Shown: positions 55,407-63,876 of the stretch, piece after piece
Layout: the number at the start of each line of letters is the position of its first letter
Numbering within the stretch: the first letter of the stretch is position 1
DNA from: Ruegeria sp. TM1040
GTDB taxonomy: Bacteria > Pseudomonadota > Alphaproteobacteria > Rhodobacterales > Rhodobacteraceae
DNA: 64,000 nucleotides
Assembly: GCF_000014065.1 (NCBI RefSeq)
Contig: NC_008044.1
Span: 2,689,501-2,753,500 of the forward strand
Direction: 5' to 3'
Notes under the pieces: generated by a model
Seen by the model: the letters and a program-made list of their open reading frames with translations, nothing else
Told to the model about the DNA's origin: nothing
The model's database searches: none
Position numbers and translations under genes: made by a program

Positions 55407-56393
55407 TCACGTCTGAAGCTGCTGCCTCAGCACTTCAAACATCGAGACTATCCGCTCAATTCGGCGCTGCTGCGACGCGCTGCGGTGTTCCTTTTCTACT
55501 GGCATCTGCAACCAGTCATTAAAGAGCTGGTGGCACAAAAGAAAATGCACCACAGGGTCGTCCTGACACGGATGACCATATCCCGCGCTGAGCGCGACCC
55601 AATCCGCCGCTGGGAGTCCCGCCAATCCGCGCGTTTGCGTTCGCGCCAGGCCAAAGGAATACCCGAGCCGGGTCATGAAACGCGCCACATCAAAAGCCAC
55701 GGGACCGGTATCGCGCGGCGCCGGATCCAAAGCATAAAGCGGCCCATCGCGCCCAAAGACGACGTTCCGGCTATGGAAATCTCCGTGGCGCGTCCCGTGC
55801 CGGCAGGGCCTGCCCTGTGCGCCGCGCGTCACATGGTGCATGAAGGCACAGATGCCAAGGAATTTCTTGGGATAGGCAACCTCTTGCGACCCGCTTCGAA
55901 TGGTCTTCGCAACGCGGCGTACGCGTTTCAGCATCCCCTCTCCGTCAAAGGGCTGCGGGGTGTCTGAAGCGCTCTGATGCAGCTGCCTCAACCATGCGCC
56001 ACAGTGGCGCAATACATCGGCGCGGCTGTCGAAATCTATTTCGGCGGCCTCCAGCCGGGCATATGCTGTGAGCCCCGGAACATACTTCAGCGCAAGAACG
56101 CGGTTTTCGGCATCAGCCCAGACCAGAGGCACCATTCGAAAGGCGCCATCGCGTCCCATGACACGCTCCAAAGAGCGATAGCACGACAGCAATTCGCCAA
56201 AGCGCACCTGCGAGACGTCATCGTCATATTTCACCACCAAGGGATCGCAGTCTGTCCCCTCCAGCAAAAAGACCTCGCGCGCGGCTGTGGATTTGATCAG
56301 GCGCCATCGCGCGCGATCTGTCGCAATCCCCAGTGCCTGCGCGACCCGCTCGCGATCCAGATCCGGTCCGGACTGATTGGACGTATCGCTCAT
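55407..56393 (-). CDS. APH-like phosphotransferase (aminoglycoside phosphotransferase/choline kinase fold)
   Basis: 328 residues from ATG 56393; ATG 56417, with GGGGGA eight bases upstream, would add eight. The kinase catalytic loop is HGDFHSRNVVF and the metal aspartate follows in ALDPAP. An N-terminal lobe has VVKYDDD. The substrate is unknown; the family spans antibiotic, choline and sugar kinases, and resistance should not be assumed. It lies opposite to and between rimM and trmD, breaking the ribosomal block. Confidence 0.8.
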   Translation of the reverse strand: MSDTSNQSGPDLDRERVAQALGIATDRARWRLIKSTAAREVFLLEGTDCDPLVVKYDDDVSQVRFGELLSCYRSLERVMGRDGAFRMVPLVWADAENRVLALKYVPGLTAYARLEAAEIDFDSRADVLRHCGAWLRQLHQSASDTPQPFDGEGMLKRVRRVAKTIRSGSQEVAYPKKFLGICAFMHHVTRGAQGRPCRHGTRHGDFHSRNVVFGRDGPLYALDPAPRDTGPVAFDVARFMTRLGYSFGLARTQTRGLAGLPAADWVALSAGYGHPCQDDPVVHFLLCHQLFNDWLQMPVEKEHRSASQQRRIERIVSMFEVLRQQLQT

Positions 56394-56479
56394 GTGCCCC
56401 CCGGGACGCTGCTCCATATGAGTAATCCCCCACAAATCCCTATTGCAAACCTTACTGAAGGGCGGCATGCACTTTTGCC

Positions 56480-57280
56480 ATGAGCAAACCAACAAAATCC
56501 CATGGGCGCCTCTCGATCGGGGCCAGCCTCAAGCCTCGCGAGTTGATGAGCGACACGCCGGATCTTGCGGGCGTCTGGAAAGCAAAGATCCTTACGCTCT
56601 TTCCCGAAGCCTTCCCGGGCGTTCTGGGCGAGAGCCTCACGGGCAAGGCATTGCAGCAAGGGCTTTGGCAGCTGGAAACCGTCGATCTGCGCCCCTTTGG
56701 GATTGGCAAGCACAAGAACGTCGATGACACCCCCGCCGGGGGCGGTGCGGGCATGGTGCTGCGCGCCGACGTACTGGGCGACGCCATCGAACACGCCATG
56801 CAGGGCACTGCCGGCAACTGGCCTCTGATTTACCTTTCCCCGCGCGGGCGGCGGATGGACCAGCAGATGATGCAAACCTTTGCCCGGTGCGATGGGCTGA
56901 CACTCCTGTGTGGACGCTTTGAGGGGGTCGATGAACGGGTGCTCGAACACTACGGCATCCAGGAGGTCTCGCTTGGGGATTTTGTGATGACCGGTGGCGA
57001 GCTTGCGGCGCAGGCGCTCATTGATGCCACCGTACGGCTCATTCCCGGCGTGCTGGGCAACCAGGCCTCCACCGAAGAGGAGAGCTTCTCCTCGGGTCTT
57101 CTCGAACATCCCCAATACACGCGTCCTGCCGACTGGAAAGGCCGCGCGATCCCCGATGTTCTGATGTCCGGCCACCATGGCAAAATCGCCGAGTGGCGGC
57201 AGGACATGAGCGAAAAGATCACCCAAGAACGCCGCCCGGATCTGTGGGCGGCGTATCAGGCGCGCAAGTCCAAGACCTGA
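56480..57280 (+). CDS. trmD: tRNA (guanine37-N1)-methyltransferase
   Basis: Methylates G37 next to the anticodon to prevent frameshifting. 266 residues, SPOUT/trefoil-knot fold: ILTLFPEAFPG, YLSPRGRRMDQ, LLCGRFEGVDERV, SLGDFVMTGGELAA and SGHHGKIAEW. About 20 residues precede the usual start, so an internal start (ATG 56546, MSDTPDL) is possible. Stop abuts the opposite lipoprotein gene's stop as TGATCA. Confidence 0.95.
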   Translation: MSKPTKSHGRLSIGASLKPRELMSDTPDLAGVWKAKILTLFPEAFPGVLGESLTGKALQQGLWQLETVDLRPFGIGKHKNVDDTPAGGGAGMVLRADVLGDAIEHAMQGTAGNWPLIYLSPRGRRMDQQMMQTFARCDGLTLLCGRFEGVDERVLEHYGIQEVSLGDFVMTGGELAAQALIDATVRLIPGVLGNQASTEEESFSSGLLEHPQYTRPADWKGRAIPDVLMSGHHGKIAEWRQDMSEKITQERRPDLWAAYQARKSKT

Positions 57281-57673
57281 TCAGCAGTCCAGCTTGAGCT
57301 GCCAGCGGTTGAAACTGTCGAGCTGCTCTTGCGTGCTGCGCAGGTTGGTTGTCTCGCTGTAGCCTTTCAGCAGATCCAGAATACCGTCCTGGAACACTGC
57401 TTTGCATTCCGTCTGCGCAGCGGTGATGCGCTCGAGATCTGCAACCGTATAGGCAAAGCCCGCTGCCGCCGGAGCGATCAGCGCCACGCCACGCGCCCGA
57501 TCGGCGCTAAAGGCATAGGGCTTGGCGCCATCGCGCACCGTGACCCGCTCCGCCCAGAGCGCATCATTTTGCGCGCGTTTCTGAACAGCCGCATCCGAAG
57601 TCGGACCCGCGTAGTCGCATCCCGCGACCACAAGTGCTGAAAACCCCAATACAAAACAGTGCCTTAAAATCAT
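57281..57673 (-). CDS. Small predicted lipoprotein
   Basis: 130 residues with a lipoprotein signal peptide: hydrophobic 7-18 and lipobox LVVAGC with Cys19. The mature part is mostly helical, with a second Cys near 89 and a Cys as last residue, perhaps a disulfide. No family recognised. It is transcribed opposite to trmD and ends exactly at the trmD stop. Confidence 0.75.
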   Translation of the reverse strand: MILRHCFVLGFSALVVAGCDYAGPTSDAAVQKRAQNDALWAERVTVRDGAKPYAFSADRARGVALIAPAAAGFAYTVADLERITAAQTECKAVFQDGILDLLKGYSETTNLRSTQEQLDSFNRWQLKLDC

Positions 57674-57829
57674 TTACCCATCTCCTGTGGTTCCGCGCCA
57701 GTGTGGCTTGTGATGCCGGTAGGGTCAATCTGCGAACACCGGCCCTGACGCACATCTGTCCGTTGCCCGAGGGGGGCTGGCGTGCTTTAGTCGCCTTGGT
57801 AAGTAAACGTAAGAACCGGGAGATCTCCG

Positions 57830-58162
57830 ATGGCAGCAAAGTTTGAACTCTACACCGACAACGCAGGCGAATTTCGCTTCCGCCTCAAGGCGGGCAATGG
57901 CGAGAACATCCTGGCCAGCGAAGGCTACAAGCAAAAGGCCAGCGCCGAAAACGGAATCGAGTCGGTCAAGAAGAACGCCGCTGACGAGGCCCGTTTCGAG
58001 CGCAAGGAAACCGCAGCTGGCAAGCATATGTTCAACCTCAAGGCCAGCAACGGTCAGGTGATCGGCACCTCGCAGAGCTACGCAAGCGCCTCCGGTCGTG
58101 ATGGCGGCATCGAGTCGGTGATGCGCAACGCCCCCGAGGCCCGCATCGAAGACCTGACCTGA
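57830..58162 (+). CDS. YegP/DUF1508 family protein
   Basis: 110 residues made of two DUF1508 repeats: NAGEFRFRLKAGNGENILASEGYK and AGKHMFNLKASNGQVIGTSQSY, each followed by an ENGIESV or DGGIESV helix. Small alpha/beta protein of unknown function common in bacteria. ATG is preceded by GGGAGAT. Single gene. Confidence 0.9.
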   Translation: MAAKFELYTDNAGEFRFRLKAGNGENILASEGYKQKASAENGIESVKKNAADEARFERKETAAGKHMFNLKASNGQVIGTSQSYASASGRDGGIESVMRNAPEARIEDLT

Positions 58163-58238
58163 TCTCCCCTTCGGCACTCTGATCTGACCTCAGAACAGAG
58201 CAGCTCCGGATCGCCTGAGCCCTGCGCGAACGCGGGGC

Positions 58239-58664
58239 TCAACTCTTTCCTTTGGGGGTGCCGCCGCGCCTCTGAATACGCGTCGCCAGCCGCAGCAGCC
58301 GTTGGAACTTGTCGCACTCCATGTGGTTGGAGGCCGGACAGGTGGCAACATGGCGCATCATATCGGACAAAGCCTCCAAGCGCTGCGCCTGTCTCTGGAT
58401 CTCGTCCGCGCGCGCATCAAGCTCTGTGCGTGCAATCTCTGGCTGGCCTTCCGGGCCAAACATCGCGCCGATTTCATCCAGCGAAAATCCGCCCTGCTTG
58501 CCAAGCGCGATCAGCGCCAGCTGCTCCAGCACCATAGGTCCATATTGCCGTCGCAGCCCATTGCGCGACAGCGACTGGATCAGGCCCTTATCCTCGTAAT
58601 AGCGCAGCGTCGACGGCTTTGTGCCGCTTTGTTTTGCGACTTCTCCGATGTCGAGCAATTTCAT
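58239..58664 (-). CDS. MerR-family transcriptional regulator
   Basis: 141 residues. The MerR helix-turn-helix reads LDIGEVAKQSGTKPSTLRYYEDKGLI, then a dimerisation helix and a C-terminal segment with Cys109, His114 and Cys117 (CPASNHMEC) that could bind metal or sense redox. It lacks the four-Cys iron-sulfur cluster of SoxR. It diverges from an MFS transporter across 67 bases holding a typical MerR-type promoter, so it most likely controls the transporter and itself. Confidence 0.9.
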   Translation of the reverse strand: MKLLDIGEVAKQSGTKPSTLRYYEDKGLIQSLSRNGLRRQYGPMVLEQLALIALGKQGGFSLDEIGAMFGPEGQPEIARTELDARADEIQRQAQRLEALSDMMRHVATCPASNHMECDKFQRLLRLATRIQRRGGTPKGKS

Positions 58665-58666
58665 TA

Positions 58667-58697
58667 TTGACCTCAAGTTGACTTGAATTCGTAGCCT
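58667..58697 (+). promoter_or_regulatory. MerR-type promoter with SoxR-box-like operator
   Basis: TTGACC (-35) and TAGCCT (-10) are 19 bases apart, the elongated spacing bound by MerR regulators. In the spacer is CCTCAAGTTGACTTGAATT (58671-58689), a dyad close to the SoxR box CCTCAAGTTAACTTGAGG of E. coli soxS. It drives the MFS gene toward the plus strand. Confidence 0.65.
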
Positions 58698-58731
58698 GCC
58701 CTTCGAAATTGATTTTGGCAAGGAGATCTCA

Positions 58732-59946
58732 ATGACTGCCGCCCCTTCCACCCTGCCTGCGCTGGACCGTCGCGCGGTTGCGCTGTTGCTCGCCGCGACG
58801 CTAACGACCATGGCCAATGCCGCCATCAGCCCCGCCCTGCCCGGCCTGGAGGCCCGGTTTGCCGACCACCCGCAGGCGGCCCTTCTGACACGTTTCCTGG
58901 TGCCCGCGCCCTCGGTGGCGGTGGTGCTGATCGCGGGGTGGGCCGGTGTACTGGCGGATCGACTGGGTCGTCGTCCGATGTTGATTGGTGGAGTGCTGCT
59001 CTTTGCGCTGGCCGGTAGCCTCGGCATGGTCCTGGGCAGCCTTGAGGCGATCCTCTTGAGCCGCCTCGCCCTTGGGGTGGCAGTGGCCCTCATCATGACA
59101 GCGCAGACCGCTCTTATTGCGGACTACTTCGACGGCGCGGCCCGCAGTCGCGTTCTGGGGCTGCAAATCTCGGCCCGAAACCTCGGCGGGCTGGTGTCGA
59201 TCACCCTTGCGGGCGTGCTCGCCCTGATGTCGCCCATGCATGCGTTTGCGATCCACGGACTCGCGCTCTTGATCCTCCCGATCCTCTGGTGTGCGATTTC
59301 AGAGCCCAAACGCCCCAGCCCAGCGACCACCGCGCGCGGTGCTCCCCCTGCGACAACACAGAGGCTGGGGCTTGGTCTTTGGGCCATCGCGGGGCTGCAA
59401 ATGCTGACCACGATCTGCTTTTTCACCATGCCCACGCAGGTGCCGTTCTTTGTCGCCAGTCACGGCATCAAAAACACGGCAATCATCGGCTCCGTGATGG
59501 GGGCGCTGACGCTCGCGGGGATGCTGGCGGCCACCCGCTACAGCACGCTCAAACCCCGGCTTGGGCACGCGCGGCTCTTTCTGCTGGGCTATGGGCTCAT
59601 GGGGCTTGGGATGGCGGTACTGGCCCTTGCGCCGGGTCTTGCGATGATCTTTCTGGGGGCCGCGCTGGTCGGGCTTGGCTTTGCCACCGTCTCTCCGAAT
59701 TTCAACGAAATTGCCCTGCGCGCCGCCCCCGCAGATCTGCGCGGGCGGGCTGCTGGGATCATGACAACTTCGGTCTTTCTTGGGCAGATCGTCTCTCCGT
59801 TTCTGACCCTGCCCATGGTGCGCCACGCGGGCTACTCTGGGACCTTCGCGACCCTTGCTGTCCTGCTTGGGCTGGCCGCCTTGGTCGCGCTTCTGGCCTA
59901 TGGGGTCACACGCGGCGCAACCGATGCCGCCGAGCGCGCCTCCTAG
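58732..59946 (+). CDS. MFS transporter, DHA1-like
   Basis: 404 residues, twelve predicted helices; motif A is visible as GWAGVLADRLGRRPMLIGG after helix 2. A drug- or metabolite-efflux permease is likely but the substrate is unknown. AAGGAG precedes ATG. Target of the divergent MerR regulator. Confidence 0.88.
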   Translation: MTAAPSTLPALDRRAVALLLAATLTTMANAAISPALPGLEARFADHPQAALLTRFLVPAPSVAVVLIAGWAGVLADRLGRRPMLIGGVLLFALAGSLGMVLGSLEAILLSRLALGVAVALIMTAQTALIADYFDGAARSRVLGLQISARNLGGLVSITLAGVLALMSPMHAFAIHGLALLILPILWCAISEPKRPSPATTARGAPPATTQRLGLGLWAIAGLQMLTTICFFTMPTQVPFFVASHGIKNTAIIGSVMGALTLAGMLAATRYSTLKPRLGHARLFLLGYGLMGLGMAVLALAPGLAMIFLGAALVGLGFATVSPNFNEIALRAAPADLRGRAAGIMTTSVFLGQIVSPFLTLPMVRHAGYSGTFATLAVLLGLAALVALLAYGVTRGATDAAERAS

Positions 59947-60209
59947 GTGCCCTGCCGGTGACGATCGCGCTTGCAATGAAGGGGGATCTGGCCTAAACAC
60001 CGCGCGTCCGGGGCTCTGATCGAGTCGTCCGGGCTCGCTTTGTTTGGCTTATGCCCGTCTTCTTCGGCAGGCTCGCGACGCAGGGCGCAGACGACAAGTA
60101 ACGACACCACATCTCTGGCGGGCGCGATTGCGGACCCGGTGAAGACCAAGAGCTCTGGGGGATCACAAGACCTTCGTGGATATAACCACGAGCAACATAG
60201 GAGACGATC

Positions 60210-60581
60210 ATGGATCTGATCGCACAACTCGAAGCGGAGCAGATTGCTGCGCTGGGGAAAGAGATCCCCGATTTCAAAGCCGGTGACACCATCCGCGTCG
60301 GCTACAAAGTGACCGAAGGCACCCGCACCCGTGTGCAGGCCTACGAAGGCGTCTGCATCAGCCGCAAGAACGGCTCCGGCATCGCTGGTTCCTTCACCGT
60401 CCGCAAGATTTCCTTCGGCGAAGGCGTGGAACGTGTGTTCCCGCTCTACTCCACCAACATCGAGTCCATCGAGGTGGTTCGTCGTGGTCGCGTCCGTCGC
60501 GCCAAACTCTACTACCTGCGTTCGCGTCGCGGCAAATCCGCCCGTATCGCCGAAGACGCAAACTACAAAGCCAAAGCGTAA
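60210..60581 (+). CDS. rplS: 50S ribosomal protein L19
   Basis: 123 residues: [27 protein letters not shown] and [16 protein letters not shown] are diagnostic. ATAGGAG lies before the ATG. 263 gene-free bases precede it, so it likely has its own promoter rather than reading on from trmD. Followed after 11 bases by rpmE. Confidence 0.97.
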   Translation: MDLIAQLEAEQIAALGKEIPDFKAGDTIRVGYKVTEGTRTRVQAYEGVCISRKNGSGIAGSFTVRKISFGEGVERVFPLYSTNIESIEVVRRGRVRRAKLYYLRSRRGKSARIAEDANYKAKA

Positions 60582-60592
60582 GGAGTGGTCTC

Positions 60593-60814
60593 ATGAAAAA
60601 AGACATCCATCCCGATTACCACTTCATCGACGTCAAAATGACCGACGGTACCGTTGTCAAAATGCGCTCCACCTGGGGCAACGAAGGCGACCAGCTGGCT
60701 CTGGACATCGACCCTTCCGCGCACCCCGCGTGGACCGGTGGCTCCTCGCGCCTGATGGACACCGGCGGCCGCGTGTCCAAGTTCAAGAAAAAATACGAAG
60801 GTCTGGGTTTCTAA
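60593..60814 (+). CDS. rpmE: 50S ribosomal protein L31
   Basis: 73 residues, [20 protein letters not shown] start. There is no cysteine, so it is the zinc-independent form usual in alphaproteobacteria. A good terminator follows. Confidence 0.96.
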   Translation: MKKDIHPDYHFIDVKMTDGTVVKMRSTWGNEGDQLALDIDPSAHPAWTGGSSRLMDTGGRVSKFKKKYEGLGF

Positions 60815-60856
60815 TCCATCCCTTGCAGGGTTTATCCCTCTCGGATTGCCAATCAG

Positions 60857-60884
60857 ACGCCGCCCTCCCCGGGGCGGCGTTTTT
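60857..60884 (+). terminator. Rho-independent terminator of rplS-rpmE
   Basis: ACGCCGCCC (60857-60865) pairs with GGGCGGCGT (60872-60880), followed by TTTTT. 42 bases after the rpmE stop. Confidence 0.9.
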
Positions 60885-60903
60885 GCGTTTCAGCCCCGTG
60901 CAG

Positions 60904-60936
60904 CGTGATTTCAGTGCGATTTCAGTGCGGCTTCAG
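60904..60936. repeat. Three tandem 11-bp repeats upstream of mipZ
   Basis: CGTGATTTCAG, TGCGATTTCAG and TGCGGCTTCAG are head-to-tail (60904, 60915, 60926), about 160 bases before the mipZ start and just after the rpmE terminator. The period is one helical turn. Function unknown. Confidence 0.6.
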
Positions 60937-61098
60937 GGCAACAGGGCGCACCGGGTCGTCGCACGACAGGGTTTGGTACAAAATAGGCTCTAACTGGGGT
61001 GTTTTGGCCGCTTCCCATTGATTCGTCAGAGCCGTATAGTCCAGCCAAATCACAAGGCGTGGCAGCCAAAGCCGCGCAGGTTTGAAGGGATCCGTGAG

Positions 61099-61908
61099 AT
61101 GGCACATATCATTGTCGTCGGAAACGAAAAGGGCGGCGCGGGGAAATCCACCGTCTCCATGCATGTGGCCACAACGCTGGCACGGCTGGGGTACAAGGTG
61201 GCAGGGTTGGACCTCGATCTGCGGCAGCGTTCGCTGGGGCGTTACCTGGAAAACCGGCTGGCCTTTATCGCGGCGTCCGACCTCAACCTGCCGATGGTGT
61301 CGTTGCACGAGCTGCCCGAGATCGACCCGGACACATTGCAACCGGGCGAGAACATCTATGATCTGCGTCTCTCTGCGGCGATTTCCGAGCTGGAGCCGAT
61401 CTATGATTTCATTCTGATCGACTGTCCCGGCTCTCACACGCGCCTCAGTCAGGTGGCGCATTCGCTGGCCGACACGCTGATCACGCCGCTCAACGACAGT
61501 TTTGTCGATTTTGACCTGCTCGCGCATACGGACGAAAAAGGCGAGAAGATCAAAGGCCCCTCGGTCTACTCCGAGATGGTCTGGAACGCGCGTCAGCTGC
61601 GCGCACAGGCGGGTTTGCCCCCGATCGACTGGATCGTGATCCGCAACCGTGTCGGCACGCAGCGAATGGTGAACAAGGAAAAGATGGAGCGCGCGATCAA
61701 TATGCTCTCCAAACGGATCGGCTTTCGCGTCGCGCCGGGCTTTTCCGAGCGAGTCATTTTCCGCGAGCTGTTCCCGCGCGGGCTCACTCTGCTGGACCTC
61801 AAGGATGTGGGGGTCAAACAGCTCAATATCTCCAATATCGCGGCCCGTCAGGAGCTGCGCGACATGATGAAGGCGCTGGAGCTCCCCGAGGTCGAGATCG
61901 ACATCTGA
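61099..61908 (+). CDS. mipZ: Division-plane positioning ATPase MipZ
   Basis: ParA/MinD-superfamily ATPase that forms polar gradients and blocks FtsZ assembly away from midcell in alphaproteobacteria lacking Min. 269 residues from ATG 61099 (the frame opens at 61018); AAGGGA is upstream. The deviant Walker A is NEKGGAGKST with signature lysine, then LDLDLRQRSLGRYLENR and a Walker-B-like FILIDCPGSHTRL. It is long for ParA and lacks a DNA-binding head. Confidence 0.93.
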   Translation: MAHIIVVGNEKGGAGKSTVSMHVATTLARLGYKVAGLDLDLRQRSLGRYLENRLAFIAASDLNLPMVSLHELPEIDPDTLQPGENIYDLRLSAAISELEPIYDFILIDCPGSHTRLSQVAHSLADTLITPLNDSFVDFDLLAHTDEKGEKIKGPSVYSEMVWNARQLRAQAGLPPIDWIVIRNRVGTQRMVNKEKMERAINMLSKRIGFRVAPGFSERVIFRELFPRGLTLLDLKDVGVKQLNISNIAARQELRDMMKALELPEVEIDI

Positions 61909-61921
61909 TCCAACGGCGGAG

Positions 61922-62022
61922 CCCTTCGCGTTGAGGCTTTCCGCAGCCGCGTAGGCCCACCTATGGTGGGCCACTGCGTCCGCGGCGAAGGGCGCGCGCC
62001 GGGCCAAAGGCCCGGCGCGCGC
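61922..62022. repeat. Nested palindromes between convergent mipZ and the cyclase gene
   Basis: A perfect 14-bp stem GCGCGCGCCGGGCC / GGCCCGGCGCGCGC with AAA loop (61992-62022). Upstream is GGCCCACC/GGTGGGCC (61954-61972), and an outer pair CCCTTCGC/GCGAAGGG (61922, 61985). No U-tract. Analogous to the block at 48690-48860. Confidence 0.6.
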
Positions 62023-62098
62023 GGGTCCACCCGGTCACGAGGGGAAACCCCTTTCGAAAGGTCGGCACGTCCCTCAGGCGCTCCGCTCTTTTGGGTGT

Positions 62099-63412
62099 TC
62101 AGGTTTCCGGTTGATAGAGCGTAAAGAGCTCAATGGGTTCCGCCACGCCGCGCAACATGTAACGGCCCACGGACACCAGATCCGCGCCATCCGCGCCTGC
62201 GGCGTCGCGGACATCTTCCGACAGAATGATCGACCGCTCCACGGCGCGATGCATGTCGGCTATCCGCGCCGTCAGGTTCACAGCCGGGCCAATCACGGTG
62301 AAATCCAGCCGGTTCGGCGCGCCGATGTTGCCATAGAGGATCTCGCCGGCGTGCAGGGCCATCGTGTATTCCGCCAGCGGCAGGCCTTCGGCGGCGCGGA
62401 CCTCATTCACGGCCCTCATGCGCGGACCAAGCTCCGCCACCGCCCGCAGGGCCGCCTGCGCGTCCTCCTGCAGGGTGCCGAGGTTGAACATCGCCATCAC
62501 CGCATCGCCCATGAACTTCAGGATATTGCCCCCATGGGACTGGATCAGCTGGACAACGTGACCGAAGTAATCATTGAGCAAATCAACAAGCTCTTCACCC
62601 GGCAACGACTCTGAGAGGGCCGTAAAGCCGCGCAGATCAAACAGGCAGATCACTGCATCAATACGTTGCGATGAGCCGCGCGCGATCTCACCCGACAGCA
62701 CCCGCGCCCCGGCATCGCGCCCCAGGTAGACTTGCAAAAGGGCGCGCCCCATCTCCCGGTTTCCGGCAGCGGCCAACACCAGTGCCAGCGTCCCGAACAC
62801 ATTGCGCAGCAACGCGAGACAGGGTTCGGCCTCCTCTGGCGGGCCATCAAAACTCCAGGACGCGACCAAGCCTTCGGCATTGGGGCTATCGGGGTCAAAC
62901 TGCGCCTGACTGAAATCGCCAAAGGGCTGCCAATGGGCAAAATAGCTCGTCGCCCCCATCTCCTTCAGGCGGGTAAAGATCGGAAAGCGCGCTTCGTCCT
63001 CGCGGCTGAAGCGACTGTAGTACTCCGCTTCGCCCGAGCTGATCAGAGCAAAGAACGGACTTTGCACCCATTCATTGCGTGGCTCCTTGTGGTCCACGCG
63101 CTCAAAATACTCGGAATTCAACCCGTCCTGACGGGTCCAGGTGAAACCGATCCCCCCGAATTCCGGATGCAGCGCGCGCTGCGACAGTTGCATCCGCAAC
63201 AGAGGCACGCCGTGGTTGACCAGTTCCTCGCAGAAGCGGCGCAAGAGCTCTTCGCGCCCTACCGCCTTCAGACCCTGTTCGGTCAGCCAGTTCTTCAGAT
63301 CCTCGGTCGCGGCGTGAATGGCCCCATCCCCCTGTTGCTGATCAAGGCGTGCGGTCAGCCGGCGGCTCCATGCTGGCCAATTGCCGCAACATTCGGCGCA
63401 AGAGCGCAACAT
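62099..63412 (-). CDS. Class III adenylate cyclase
   Basis: Makes cAMP from ATP. The cyclase homology domain fills the C-terminal half: metal aspartates in CLFDLRGFTAL and FMGDAVMAMF, substrate Lys in GGNILKFMGD and Asp in LDFTVIGPAVN, which specify ATP. The N-terminal half is an uncharacterised domain, REELLRRFCEELV...HPEFGGIGFTW. The first ATG (63412) overlaps the MarR gene by 71 bases and adds unconserved residues; no ATG/GTG/TTG lies where the domain begins, so an ATT at 63319 after AGGGGGA is a possible start. Confidence 0.85.
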   Translation of the reverse strand: MLRSCAECCGNWPAWSRRLTARLDQQQGDGAIHAATEDLKNWLTEQGLKAVGREELLRRFCEELVNHGVPLLRMQLSQRALHPEFGGIGFTWTRQDGLNSEYFERVDHKEPRNEWVQSPFFALISSGEAEYYSRFSREDEARFPIFTRLKEMGATSYFAHWQPFGDFSQAQFDPDSPNAEGLVASWSFDGPPEEAEPCLALLRNVFGTLALVLAAAGNREMGRALLQVYLGRDAGARVLSGEIARGSSQRIDAVICLFDLRGFTALSESLPGEELVDLLNDYFGHVVQLIQSHGGNILKFMGDAVMAMFNLGTLQEDAQAALRAVAELGPRMRAVNEVRAAEGLPLAEYTMALHAGEILYGNIGAPNRLDFTVIGPAVNLTARIADMHRAVERSIILSEDVRDAAGADGADLVSVGRYMLRGVAEPIELFTLYQPET

Positions 63413-63800
63413 CCTCTGCCGAAAACCCCTGGGTCAATCGCTGATCGTAGACCTGCGCCTGCTGTCGCAGATCCTCGTAAACACTGCGCCCTGCTGCCGT
63501 CAACTCCAGGTGTTCGGAGCGACGATCTGACTCGTCGCGACTACGACTGACCCAGCGCCGCGCGGCCAGCTTGGCAACGGCGCGGCTGATCTTGGTCTTG
63601 TGGATCCTGGCGCGCTGGCTGATGTCGCTGGCGGTCATGCGGGTGTACATCCCCAGATGAAACAGCACCCGCCATTCCGTCCGCAACATCCCATACCGCC
63701 CCTTGTAGAGCTTCTGAAACTCCAGCGAGGAATCCTCTGCCGCTCGGTTGAGCAGAAACGGCAGAAAATCCTGCACCGCAAAATCATCATTTTTCGACAT
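63342..63800 (-). CDS. MarR-family transcriptional regulator
   Basis: 152 residues. Winged helix in EWRVLFHLGMYTRMTASDISQRARIHKTKISRAVAKL, wing DESDRRSEHLELTAAG, dimerisation helices at both ends. Diverges from hmgA with 76 bases and a dyad between the starts, so it probably represses homogentisate degradation; the effector would be homogentisate or a related phenolic acid. Overlaps the cyclase downstream. Confidence 0.88.
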   Translation of the reverse strand: MSKNDDFAVQDFLPFLLNRAAEDSSLEFQKLYKGRYGMLRTEWRVLFHLGMYTRMTASDISQRARIHKTKISRAVAKLAARRWVSRSRDESDRRSEHLELTAAGRSVYEDLRQQAQVYDQRLTQGFSAEDVALLRRMLRQLASMEPPADRTP

Positions 63801-63822
63801 GCCCAGGCTGTGCCTCCCTTGT

Positions 63823-63840
63823 TAGTTACAAAATCAACTA
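63823..63840. promoter_or_regulatory. Dyad between MarR and hmgA genes, candidate operator
   Basis: TAGTT (63823-63827) and AACTA (63836-63840) enclose an AT-rich 8-base centre, 37 bases before the hmgA ATG. MarR operators are short AT-rich dyads in such divergent gaps. Confidence 0.4.
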
Positions 63841-63876
63841 TTACCGAGAGGAAAATGCAAGAGGAGGTTGGTCAAA

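Noticed and set aside
55407-56393. Aminoglycoside resistance gene
   Set aside because: It has the APH fold motifs only; the family covers many housekeeping kinases and nothing points to antibiotics.
60922-62007. 361-codon minus-strand frame opposite mipZ
   Set aside because: Antisense of the MipZ domain with no family resemblance.
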